Shown here one piece after another: positions 45,539-55,608 of a stretch of DNA of 64,000 nt (within the stretch, counting starts at the first letter, position 1; every line of letters starts with the position of its first letter). Origin of the DNA: Auricularia sp. M13. Lineage: Eukaryota; Basidiomycota; Agaricomycetes; Auriculariales; Auriculariaceae. Position numbers and translations under genes: made by a program. The stretch is taken from contig CM073199.1 of NCBI GenBank assembly GCA_037042915.1, positions 1,488,001 through 1,552,000 on the forward strand. Direction: 5' to 3'. The notes under the pieces are model-generated. The model was given only the letters and a program-made list of their open reading frames with translations, was not told the DNA's origin and did not search any database.

Positions 45539-47952
45539 ATGCGTCCGGTCGTTCCGGCCGTAACCGAAAGCGGTGGTCAACCATCGTCCGACGACCCACA
45601 ACGTGCTGTAGCCATGGACGCACGCGCGCGCACCCAAGGAAGTCCCGCTAAGCAGCGGCGCGGGTCCCTGCCTGCTTCGCCCGCGCTCAACGTCATGTCT
45701 ACCTGGGCTTTTCGCGACGAGATGGGACTGCCAAGCAGTGGCGTCCAGACACCTACATTCCTCCACGAGCGTTCCCGGTCCACCGACGCATTAGCCACCT
45801 ACCAGAGCTCAGAGGAGATTAGCGGAAAGCGCTCCCGCAAGAAGTGGTCTCAGGAAGAGACCCAAATGCTTGTCGACGGTTGCAACACGGTAAGCTCAAT
45901 CACTACCCATAGTTTGTCCGCTTAGTATTGTAGCACGGCGTGGGCAACTGGAAGGCAATCCTGAACGATGCCAGACTTGCGTTCGAGCCTGGAAGAACGC
46001 CGGTTGACCTGAAGGACAGGTAAGAGCACCGCGGACAACGATGCTTTCAACGGCTGACAAGTGTAGATTTCGAACCTACTTTCCAGACGCCTATCGTCAG
46101 CATTACCCGAACGCGAAGACCCACTTGTCCGACAAAGTCAGGTCTACGTTGCCGAACGGCGTATCTCTATTTGAGAAGACTCGTACGAAGCGTCGTCGTC
46201 CGTTCTCGACAGAGGAAGACGATGCTTTACGCCGAGGCTACGAGAAGGTACATACTAGCTGACCCGTTTAATGCATGCAATTGATAACTGTTTCAGCATG
46301 GGACCCTGTGGGCCCAGATTGTACAAGACCCGGTTTTCCAAGCTCAGCAGCGACGCAGCACTGACCTGCGCGATCGCTTTCGCAACGCCTTTCCTGATCT
46401 GTACGAGGCTGCGGGCTACAAGCCACGCACGCCTTCGAAGAAGGCATCGAGCGCTTCACAAAGCAGTCGTTCAAATGACAGCCCTGCCAAGCAGGATCAC
46501 GCTCGTTCTCGTGCTTTTCGCCGGCGGTTAACATATCCTTGTCCAATGCAGCGCGGCGGAGGCAGCGCGGCAGCTACTTCCGAGCATGTGGACTACAGCT
46601 CTGCAGATGAGGAGCATCATTCTCATGCAAGGAGTGTGCCGGCCTCCACACATATCCGAGCACGGTCTCATGCAGTTGGCGATACATCGATTCTCGCATC
46701 CACGTCTGAACGATCCTTACGGGATATGAGTCGTCTGCCCACGCCGTGCAGGTCAACTTCCCCACTTCCCGAACACGACGCGTTTTCTCAGTCTTCACAA
46801 TCGCACATGTTCTCTGGCCCCGCGTCACCGTCCTCGCCGAACAATAGCTTACGAGTCCATGATCTCGCCTCTCGTGAAGATGACGGTTCCAAGTCCAACT
46901 GGAACGGCCTTGACTGGCTTACCGCGGGCACTCAGTCGCATCTGCCCTCAGTACCGCTAACAGCCTCTTCGCTGTTCAGTGCCAATATGTTCGGCTCATT
47001 CAACTTGGGCCCTCACCATGACGTCCTCGACCGCTACGACTTATATTCCAGCCCGCTGTCCTCTGCCGCGAATACTTTTGGCGACTATGTTTCCGAGATG
47101 GGCATTGGAGGCTCGTTCTCAGAGGCAGACATGGACTTGAACGCTTTCGCCGGCCCCGCGAGCTCAATGGGCTTCACACACCACTCACATGTCGCCGGTG
47201 ATCTCATCTTCGCAAGTCACCATGGCGGTCATTTGCAACACGGTCATGGTTTCAGTTTCCAGGACAATAATCGTCCTCAATACCCCGACGCGGTGTCACC
47301 GACCGGTGCTTTATCACAGCAGCCGAATAGCACACTGGGTCTGTCAAATATACCTTTCGATAATTCTACCACGCTCGACCATCGCGGGCAGCACGAGCCT
47401 CATACGTCCCATACGTTGGAGTCACTGCTGGAGCCAACTGACGTTTCTCTTGCCCTTCTGGGTGGGGCTGGTCACGACCTCACACGCATGTCGGACCCCT
47501 ATGTGCCGACATATACCGTATCGCCTGCGGACTTGACTCGAGCGGCGCCAACTCATTCCAGCGATGTGCCTCTTTCGACTATACAACCACAACAGCTTCC
47601 GGCACAATTTACTCCACAGCAGCTTGCGCAGGCCATGCCGGTCGCTGTGACCACAGACAAGATGTCTACGGCCATGGACACCTCTTCCCCCCTACCTCCT
47701 GCCCGTCGTCCCTCGCCGCACTCGCATCTACGTTCAGCATCCCAACCTCCAGCCGAGCATAGGTTGGTCGATCCTCGGCGAAGTCCTTTGCTGTCCTTCG
47801 GAAGTGCCTACACCATGCCCACATCGACTCGCGACGATTCTATGCATGACCTCTGGCATCGTGGACCGGATTCGTATCAGCTTCCCTTCCTAGATCTCCA
47901 TTACTACGGCGTGTCTGACAACCACCCCTTACCCTCACGCGACACTCGCTGA
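45539..47952 (+). CDS. Double-Myb telobox DNA-binding protein (Tay1/Teb1-like)
   Basis: Four exons: 45539-45889, 45934-46019, 46067-46247 and 46297-47952 (757 aa). Two Myb repeats lie near the N-terminus. The first, at about residues 100-160, contains KKWSQEETQMLVDGCNTHG and ends VDLKDRFRTYFPDAY. The second, at about 187-245, contains RRPFSTEEDDALRRGYEKHG and ends TDLRDRFRNAFPDLY. The VDLKDRFR/TDLRDRFR helices are telobox signatures that contact TTAGGG-like DNA. The remaining ~500 residues are Ser/His-rich and low complexity. Fungal proteins with two such repeats (Yarrowia Tay1, S. pombe Teb1) bind telomeric repeats or promoters containing them. A start at 45613 (MDARARTQGS) is an alternative given the short distance to RPN9. 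Confidence 0.82.
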
Positions 47953-48248
47953 GCAGCACATTATTTCTTTCTGACTTATTCGGCGCATCCATGTACTTAG
48001 TCTTGCATACATACCACGCCTCTAACCCAACCGTGCTTGAATTTGTGTGCAAGAATCGAGATTCATCGTACATATTGGCTTTGCTGAGTATTCGAGGTCA
48101 TTCTCGAGTCGCAGCAAAATGTGTAAGGAGGGCAGAATGACTTGGCGATTCGTCAAAATGATAGGCTACAGCAAGGAGCGAAACAATGAGGCGTAATGAG
48201 AGGTTACATGAGGAGGATGAAAGGGCAGTAGACATGTCTATGATATCG

Positions 48249-49746
48249 TTATGAGATGGTAGGCTGTGAATCAGCGCCAGACACGGCTGGCATGGGCGTA
48301 GGCGTATCTAACGACCTGCGGGTAAATGTAGGCGTCGCTTGTTCAAGGTCTGTACCTTGAGGACGATACTCGGGCGCTGGGTCGAGCCCGGGCGAAATTT
48401 CAAGATCAGGTAGCGTGAGCGACATTGCCGACGCTGTCTCGAGATTGACTCGACGCATTTTATATACGGGCGGAGGCGGCCGAGGATAAAGGCTCTGCTT
48501 GACGGTCGTAAGGTCGAGCGATATGTTGTCCGGCTGTGAGCCGCTGAGGCTGGGACGTCTGTTGGTATTACTAGGCAAGGTCAACTCAGTGTGAAACCCC
48601 TTCAGCACATTGGCGTACCTGAACTGGGGCAAGGATGTTCCCTTGCTAAACTCAGTGCGGACAGGCTTGCCCATGGCGCGTCGAATCTTCCGCCAGACCC
48701 AGCCAAATATGGCACCGTAACCTTCGCGGGCCTCCTCGCTCAGCCCAAAGAAGATGAAGAACAGGATCGCAGTGCATGGCAGTATCCACCAGGAAAGAAT
48801 CAGCCGCGTCCAATCATCAGGACGGACAATCCACTGCGGCCAGATTGCAACTCGGGAGAAGTTGTAGTGCACTTCGTCCCAGCCGACCATCGGGCGCACT
48901 CCATTAAAGTGGATGTTTGCGACGAGAACATAGATGCCCAGCGACGTGCCCCAGAACATTTCGGAGAGGGCCAGCGCCATCAGACGCATATACCGCGCGG
49001 TGTTGAGCGAAGACTGCGAGTTGCGCAGATGTTGCTCAAACTCGAGCCGCCGCTTGGCGAAGTGCCGCAGAGCGAGAGCTGGGGTAAGCTCAGTCCTCCG
49101 CACAATGTCGGAAAAAGGTGACGCACCAGCATATATGAGAGATCCGATGGAGAGAACAATAGGGACAGTGTTGACAATCAGCAGGCCGAGGATGGACGTG
49201 TAAGTCACGGGCTGGCAGCCGATGTCCTCGATGATATCGAAGCGATGTCCCTGTACGGTGTAATCTGAAAACATGAGCCCGGTGCCGTGGTAAAAGGATG
49301 AGAACCGTACGGAGGATCATGATGAGCACGGGGAGACCGAATGTAATGCACAACTCGACGATTCGGCGACGTCTCTTGTCAGCTGCAGTAGTAATCGCAG
49401 AGCGAGCAGAAGCAACGTGTTCCAAGTGACGAGTAAGACAGAAGGAGCACGCAGGCAATGCGACGCTCATTCCAACAAGAATCTTGGTGGCTGGAAACTA
49501 TGAGCGTTGTTGCGAGGACCGGCTATTGACGAAGGACTCACAGATGTCGCACCAAATTCTGAAGCGTATGACGATGTTGTCCATCCAGATGATTGAGTTG
49601 ACTCCGCGAACAATGCTACACACGATGATCCAGGCGATGAGGGAGAGTGTCGCGACGTTGCGAGCCTTCCAATGCCATGGCGAAGGCAGGAGGACGAGGA
49701 AGATGGACAGGAAGGAGAATATTGGGAGCGCGTAGTTGTGGCCCAT
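48249..49746 (-). CDS. STE3: STE3-type pheromone receptor 2 (B mating-type receptor)
   Basis: Second STE3-family receptor. Exons 49746-49542, 49490-49311, 49264-49127 and 49078-48249 give 450 aa in frame. It begins MGHNYALPIFSFLSIFLVL. Landmarks include LLPSPWHWKARNVATL, RIWCDISTKILVGMSV, HYTVQGHRFDIIEDIGC, IYAALALRHFAKRRLEF and FFGLSEEAREGY. It shares the phase-1 introns at WCDI|S and Y-A|ALALR with receptor 1, but it lacks the KEG intron and has its own at IL|HYTVQ, so the two are old paralogues. The Ser/Pro-rich tail is about 150 residues. ACAATGG and ACAAAGGCAC occur 85-110 bp upstream. The nearest pheromone genes are P7 (1.7 kb away), P8 and P9, which suggests one P/R subunit here. Confidence 0.95.
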
Positions 49747-51430
49747 GGTGCGGAGGGTGATAGCGGGGGGGCGGATGCGGAGTGGAAACTCCAAAGGCTG
49801 CTAGGCATGGTGCTATAAGCATCTGAGACAGACAATGGTCAGGAGAACAAAGGCACGGCGGCTCGTCCGGATCGGAATTAGCCGACGCTTCTATGCAACA
49901 ACGAGACCGAAATCCCACACAAACAACACTCACGTGTACAGCGCAACTCTCACCCTCTAGGATCAGTTACACATACCATTGTCGATGGAAACGTTGGATG
50001 GTACCTCGATCGCCGCAAGGCACAATCTAAATTTAACTTTTAGTCTTTATATCCTGAGCCGCGGACCTAAAGCACGGCGCCTGCGATGAATGTCCTCGAT
50101 CAGCACGTGGGAAAGAATGAAGAAAGGAAGTGGGAATCGCATCGGTGGATTTGCAAGTGCTGTGGATCTGCAAGTGCTGAGCAGACGGCCCAAGGCCCAA
50201 GGCCTGCTTCGCTTCTATCCATTGCACCCGTCGCCGACTCTGATCACAAGGGGTCAGCTTCGTGCACCTGAGCATGGCAAGCCACCTCAGCCCACTCGAT
50301 CTGATTCCCTTGTGCAGCTTTACCATGACGATATGATCGATTATCGACTACAATCTTTGCGTAGCCACTGTCTTTCTTTGCGTCGGGGAGATTCGCTCTC
50401 TGATACCATGCAATGCACGGGGACACTGGCCTGGGAAAGTTCTTTACTGCACGGTACCGCATTCGCGTTTCAATTCTCATAACGATCACCATTGCCAATT
50501 CCATACGCCATTTGAAAGTGCGAAGCACGTCCCCCGGAGCGGTGACCAAGGACCCTGAGCCTCTTCTGCATTACTACCCTGACGTATGCATCCAGATTAT
50601 ATGGTATATATGAATTCGTGCAATGCTCTGCCTCAGATAGAGCTCCTGCAGTGATATTTTTACCCCACGAGTGTAGGGTTCCTGAGGGCGATGGAGCCTC
50701 CGCGTGACCAAGTTTAAGATGCAAATCGTCTCCCTTGGTCGACAATGATAGTATTGCCATGATTTGAACGCTCTCGTCTGTGTACTCTCTGGTATGAAGC
50801 TCAGCAGTCTAGATTCAATTCAAGCGTGGCACGCATCCGGCCCATTTCTAGGAGGCGGTGTGTGGGTTCACGTGCACATTGGCAGCGCGACGCGCCGAAG
50901 TTTCGTCGCATATGAGCTCAGAAATAAGTGAGATTCTGAGACTGGGGGTGTCTCGCGTCCCCGAACAATCTAAAAAGGTTGGAAACAGCGTAAGGGCCAT
51001 GGCAAAGCCTGGCTGCGGCGTGAAAACTCTCTCAAACACAAAATGCTAGTCGTCTCAGCTCAGATGCTTTGAACTCCATCCTCAGCTTCTAAATATTGGA
51101 TAGCAATGTGCCAGAATCATGTTTGTGGTATCCGACGTCCGTGCGCATGCTGTAGCGCGAAATTTGTGATCAGTGTTAAAACAGTAAGGTCGTTACTCGG
51201 TTACTTGCGCGGCGACGCGGAGAAACTTCATCAAACACATAGCTCGCGCGTAGACCCGTCGTAAAACCCAAGTATTCTTCAAAACATGGTGTAGTAATAC
51301 AAGTTAACAAGGGAGACAACATAGGCCTCTGAGTACGTATACACGAAGGTCGAATCAACTGCCCATCGCGGTCCGTGATGTAAGTCATAAGTTCCAGTGC
51401 ACGCGCGAGTCAGAGCGACCTGGACGTACT
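49747..51430. other. Intergenic between receptor 2 and P7
   Basis: A 1.7-kb stretch with the receptor 2 promoter (ACAAAGGCAC near 49849) and the P7 3' flank. I looked for further CaaX precursors on both strands and found none. Short frames carry no domain. Confidence 0.45.
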
Positions 51431-51598
51431 TCACGCGATGATGCAGGTGTAGGTGGGACCGCCCGGGGTGTCGCAGTTCACCTCCGGCTGGCTGGTCGAC
51501 GAACGAGCGACGATGCACGTGTAGGTCGGGCCGCCCGGGGTGTCGCAGTTGACGTCGGGGGCGGTGGTCTCGATGGAGTGGTTGGCAATTGCGTCCAT
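51431..51598 (-). CDS. Double-unit CaaX pheromone precursor P7
   Basis: A 55-residue precursor contains two nearly identical pheromone units. Residues 1-16 are MDAIANHSIETTAPDV. Residues 17-31 read NCDTPGGPTYTCIVA. After the spacer RSSTSQPEV, residues 41-55 read NCDTPGGPTYTCIIA and end the protein. Only the second Cys-aliphatic-aliphatic-Ala is C-terminal and can be prenylated directly; the first would have to be exposed by cleavage at the following Arg. The presumed processing point is around CD/TP, giving TPGGPTYTC. DNA of the two units is also very similar, pointing to internal duplication. A TATA element lies 65-72 bp upstream. A GTACGT donor lies 1 nt after the stop. Multi-copy precursors are known in red yeasts, but I know of few in Agaricomycetes. 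Confidence 0.92.
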   Translation of the reverse strand: MDAIANHSIETTAPDVNCDTPGGPTYTCIVARSSTSQPEVNCDTPGGPTYTCIIA

Positions 51599-51662
51599 AA
51601 GTAAGGAAGGGAACGTGAAGGCTTCGGATGCGAAGTGGGGGAGTGGCAGCGGCGTCCCAGCT

Positions 51663-51670
51663 TTTTATAT
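51663..51670 (-). promoter_or_regulatory. TATA box of pheromone gene P7
   Basis: ATATAAAA on the minus strand, 65-72 bp upstream of the P7 ATG. Confidence 0.6.
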
Positions 51671-53097
51671 GTTCCCCACAACAGCGCATGTCTCAGTCCG
51701 TGCCTCGACTTCGTGGCATTGTCCGTTTGGACTCCGAATGGTGACTTGTCTCTACGCCGGAGCTTGGGGTGAGGGTCATGCTGGTCTCATGTCTCTCTCG
51801 GCCCAATCTCTCGTGGTCCAAGTAGTTTGGGAACCGGGGCGCACCGCTTTGTTTGCCATATGGGGGTGCGTGCTGATCAGGAACATAAGAGGCGTCCAAG
51901 AGTCCGAAATATATCTGAGACACCATGTCGAATACTATTCCGAATCCGTTCTGAGGCTGTCGAGGCGAATGGCTCTCACTATCAATTTCAAAAATCCACG
52001 TCCAAATCCAGCTTCTCAACGACGAAGTCGCAGAACCACGGGCACGTCGTGGTCCCAAGTGCACGCGGTCGCATGATCATGTCACGTGACCTGGCTTTCG
52101 CTGAGCGCCTCGAGCTGAAGCCGACTGTGAGGACCGCAGCTCGCCGAGATCAGAATGCTGAGCACGCGAGCTACACAATCAGCATGAACACCGAGAACCG
52201 TTGCCTGGATAGTCGGGAAGAGGCCGTTTCCGGTAGTACAGTAGTCGATGCTGCCCGCAATTTCTGGGGCAGTTGTCCAAGTGGCATTACCGCCACAGGT
52301 AGAAGAGCGAGAAGTTTGACGGGCAGAACTCGAGCAGAACGCGATCTTGATTCCTGACGCACTGCGCAACCTAGGCGTCGACGACAGCGCTGCAGCGCGT
52401 AAAATATGAGACGGAGGCAGCCTAGAGGCACCTGAACGCAGCGGGATGTATCACTGCGTAGGCAGGCATGTGCGCGAAAATAGCCAGTGTCTGCAGGTTG
52501 CCGTTGCCAGTGAGTGCGCCGCGGCCGGCGGTGGTGGCACGGAATCAAAACCGAGGCCGCCGCAACCGTTTTCACAACCTTCCGCTATCTACTTGTTGTC
52601 TACCAGCTGCTATGGATAATACTCACAGGGTGTTGGCGTTTATCGCGCGTTACAGTTGCTGTACCTGGCGACCCTGGCGTACGGCAAATTAACATCAAAC
52701 CCAAGTTCGAGATGCGCCAGCATTGAACGTTGAACTTTGAATGTTCCTGGTGCCTCGAATTCCCGAGTTCAATTGGCTTGCAGCCAAAAATCAAAGTCAC
52801 TCTGTCCGAATCTTCCGTACATGCGTCGAACGGGACGCTGCAGCCTGCAGCCTTTGACAAGACGATTATTACACGCACACCGTGAGAGGCTACTTCTATA
52901 CGCCAGGCACAAATATGGCCATACAGATGGTGCGCCTATAACTTATATAGTTTCTACGGATACAGTTTGCTCGCGAATGAGACTTCGAACGGAAATCGTG
53001 TGAGTGCTGCACAGAGGGCAGCGATCAGCATCACATGCGGAAGAGGGAATTGAATAGGTACTGACCAGCGTGCCTGCACGCGTAGCATCGTGAGATC
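51671..53097. other. Intergenic between P7 and P8, with a possible gene remnant
   Basis: No confident gene. A minus-strand frame at 52369-52082 contains IAFCSSSARQ and STCGGNATWTTAPEIAG, faintly like small secreted Cys-rich proteins of Agaricomycetes. It lacks a signal peptide in the same frame, so it may be decayed or chance. Confidence 0.3.
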
Positions 53098-53229
53098 CTA
53101 TGTCAGAACACAGTATATGTTCCAGGGGCCCGCACGATCCGAATCGACGAGTTGCGGTTGGTCATTGGCGTCATTGTCATTTGACGATGAGTGTGTGCAG
53201 GAGTAAGAGAGCGATTCAAAGGAGTCCAT
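53098..53229 (-). CDS. CaaX pheromone precursor P8
   Basis: A 43-codon frame begins MDSFESLSYSCTHSSSND and ends DSDRAGPWNIYCVLT. CVLT is the CaaX box, with Thr last. The DR pair eight to nine residues before the Cys is the likely cut site, leaving AGPWNIYC or RAGPWNIYC. Its last 15 residues align with those of P9 (DSDTPGPWNTYCVIV), so the two are paralogues of one ligand type. TATATAAG lies 63-70 bp upstream, and CTATTGT (ACAATAG on the minus strand) just beyond it. The frame is easily missed because it is so short. A 3' intron after the stop is possible but less clear than in P1-P5. Confidence 0.88.
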   Translation of the reverse strand: MDSFESLSYSCTHSSSNDNDANDQPQLVDSDRAGPWNIYCVLT

Positions 53230-53291
53230 TGCGGCAACCCAGTGGATTGGTAAATACCTATGTGGACTACTGGGAGTGGGATTATGCAGGG

Positions 53292-53299
53292 CTTATATA
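53292..53299 (-). promoter_or_regulatory. TATA box of pheromone gene P8
   Basis: TATATAAG on the minus strand, 63-70 bp upstream of the P8 ATG. Confidence 0.65.
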
Positions 53300-54164
53300 C
53301 CAAGACGACCGCCTATTGTTCTAATTTCGAGGAGGACAATGGGACTTGACACAATGGGGCTTGGTGCAGCGTCGATTCTTCGGATCTCAACGCTCTCCAA
53401 AGCTCCTGTAGAGAGATGAGTGCGTGTGTGGACAGCTCGCGGCAACGACAACGGCAACGCAACGAGCGATCGCACTGAGTATATATCTAGATCCAATCTC
53501 AATTGATCGTTCCTAGAGGTTACGACTTTATGCATTCAACACCATAAACGACCCTGCGTTATTTTGACAGAATGTGGTGATAAACCGACCACACGGTAGT
53601 TTGCGCTGACTCTAAACGCGTGAACAGTTTGTAATTTGGTTCCGGTGGTGGCAATCCCCGGGATCATCCGAAGTTGTCACTACGGTATCTGCCGATATCA
53701 ACAGGGATAAGTACGGGGGATTGCAAATTTACTGGGGAATAATACGAGCTGGTAAAAGCAAGCGTAAAGATTCACTGGCATGAGTGAAATGTGACAGTGC
53801 GAAGCATCTAAGTCCCAACTCGCGCGACTCCGAGTCTGCCTCCAGCGCTTTGTTCATGGTCAACAAGAGCCGCGTGTCTCACTATCATATTCTCAAATAT
53901 CTTTGTTCGAGGCTGATACACGTTAGTGTCAGCCTGTGCCTTGCAAACCGGGCGTGCAATGGCGAACGGGAGGTCGCCGCGAACAGCAAGCAGGTTGCCC
54001 ACGTTTCGGAGGGAGCTGTTCAGCCACAAGTGCAGGTGGTCAAGGTTAATGAGCATGCCTGTGGTTTCCGCTCTAGGTCCGGGCAGTTGGCGTGGTCACG
54101 GATCTAAGACCTGTCTAAGAGCGTGGACCAGCGAGCCGGTTTGGGAAACAAAGGCACCGCACGG
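53300..54164. other. Divergent promoter region between P8 and P9
   Basis: No additional gene recognised. ACAATAG-type (minus strand, 53313-53319) and ACAAAGG (54148-54154) motifs lie next to the respective TATA boxes. Confidence 0.5.
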
Positions 54165-54172
54165 TATATAAG
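54165..54172 (+). promoter_or_regulatory. TATA box of pheromone gene P9
   Basis: TATATAAG lies about 50 bp upstream of the P9 ATG. Confidence 0.65.
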
Positions 54173-54219
54173 ACACACAGCAACGCGGTCAATGCCATTC
54201 AACGCCCCCGCATACTGCA

Positions 54220-54315
54220 ATGGACGCCCAAGCCTCTACGTACACTCAGCCCTCCGCCGGCCCCGTCGACAGCGACACCCCCGGTCCCTGGAACACCTAC
54301 TGCGTTATCGTCTGA
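54220..54315 (+). CDS. CaaX pheromone precursor P9
   Basis: A 31-residue precursor begins MDAQASTYTQPSAGPV and ends DSDTPGPWNTYCVIV. The CaaX box is CVIV; a terminal Val is uncommon for farnesyltransferase substrates, though Cys, Val and Ile are in the right places. The likely mature part is TPGPWNTYC. The N-terminus matches P4 (MDAQ, TQPS) and the C-terminus matches P8, so P9 links these into one family. A TATATAAG lies 50 bp upstream. A 50-nt intron (54317-54366, gtgagc...ctcacag, with a CTAAC branch) starts 1 nt after the stop codon. Confidence 0.9.
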   Translation: MDAQASTYTQPSAGPVDSDTPGPWNTYCVIV

Positions 54316-54366
54316 TGTGAGCCACCCCACCGCCGTCGCTTGCCTGCGAGCTAACTCGACTCACAG

Positions 54367-55608
54367 TCATTGCCTTGCGTCGCTCCTTGACTGTTACTGT
54401 TGTACCATCTTGTAGCTTACCCAATGCACTGTACTGATACTTGATCCAACGTGTCTCGAGTCTGATAAAATGAGTTGCCTCGAATTCAAATCTACGAAGA
54501 GCCGCGCTTCAATCATCGAAGAAGATACGACGAAGTTGAGGCCAGCGGACGATGTGTGCTTCGGATGCCTGCAAGCTTCAAGGTCGTCCCGCCCACCATA
54601 ACTCGGACGAAATCGCAGACTGTTTGAGTCGTTTTGAATGGGTTGTACTGAGCTGAAGTGCATCCCAAGATAGACATTAGCAGAAATATGCATAGCACTG
54701 CATCAATAGTGGAGGGACAGTACGAAACGGCTGCCAGCAAGCCCGTGAACTGACAGCGAAACTGCCGCGTGAAGGCGATTCCTGAGTGAATGCCGCTCCC
54801 ACTGGCAGAAAAAAATGGCCCAAAAAATCCTCCCCAAGGATGTTCGGGCAAAGAGCAAGCGCGAAACAGCGTACAAGTACATGGGCCGGGTAAGAGCCAG
54901 TGGGAGAGCCCGTCTCTTACGAAACCCGCGATGCAATCAGGCAAGTGCAGAAACTGCATGCATCGAAGGATAGCTGAAAGATTTGTATCATGGCAGCAAG
55001 CCCGGGTGAAGCGCGAGGAATCGAGTTACTGCACGAAAGGTTCAATTCTAGCGAGAGCGAGGAGGTTAAAGCAGCGTTGAAATGAACCTGGCGCACGCGG
55101 ACAGGAATGAGCGCGACGCATAGGACGCCGAGCGAGTGTGTAATGTATTCCTGCATCGTGAGCCGTCTATCAAGAAACAAAATTCCACATTGAGGGCTCG
55201 AATACCGATTGCCGGGAGTGCGCATGAAGTCCAGCCGTCGCGACAGATGATTAGTAGAGCTCAGTTCAACCAGGGCGTGGTTGGCGACCGTAAAATGCCC
55301 TGAAAGGGTAGCGCAAGGCTCTGCGATCTGGAGCATCGGCGTTGAGATAGGCGTTCAGAGTCGTTCGACCTGCGAGCACAAGAAAATCGTCGAGACGGAC
55401 TCGAAGTCGGCGGCTTGGCGTCTCCAAAGGGTTTTACAGACATTCCTTGGTCTCCAGCTAGGCTTTGAGTGCATTGGCATGCAGAATGCGAGTAAACGCA
55501 CACTCAGTGCAAGTCAGGATCAGGTGGGTTGACGGAGTTGGCGCGCCGGTACAGCCACGAACGCGCCTTTCCGGCTGACTCTCGAGATCTCAAACTGCGT
55601 GTTTGGCA
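54367..55608. other. Intergenic between P9 and ING gene
   Basis: No confident gene in 1.2 kb. Overlapping minus-strand frames at about 55340-54400 contain hydrophobic stretches such as HSLGVLCVALIPVRVRQ and RPMYLYAVSRLLFA. These could be remnants of a membrane-protein gene, but no continuous, spliceable model was found. Confidence 0.3.

Noticed and set aside
50100-50223. Minus-strand ATG-GAT frame (MDRSEAGLGPWAV...) checked as a pheromone
   Set aside because: Ends in FFPTC with Cys as the last residue, so there is no CaaX.
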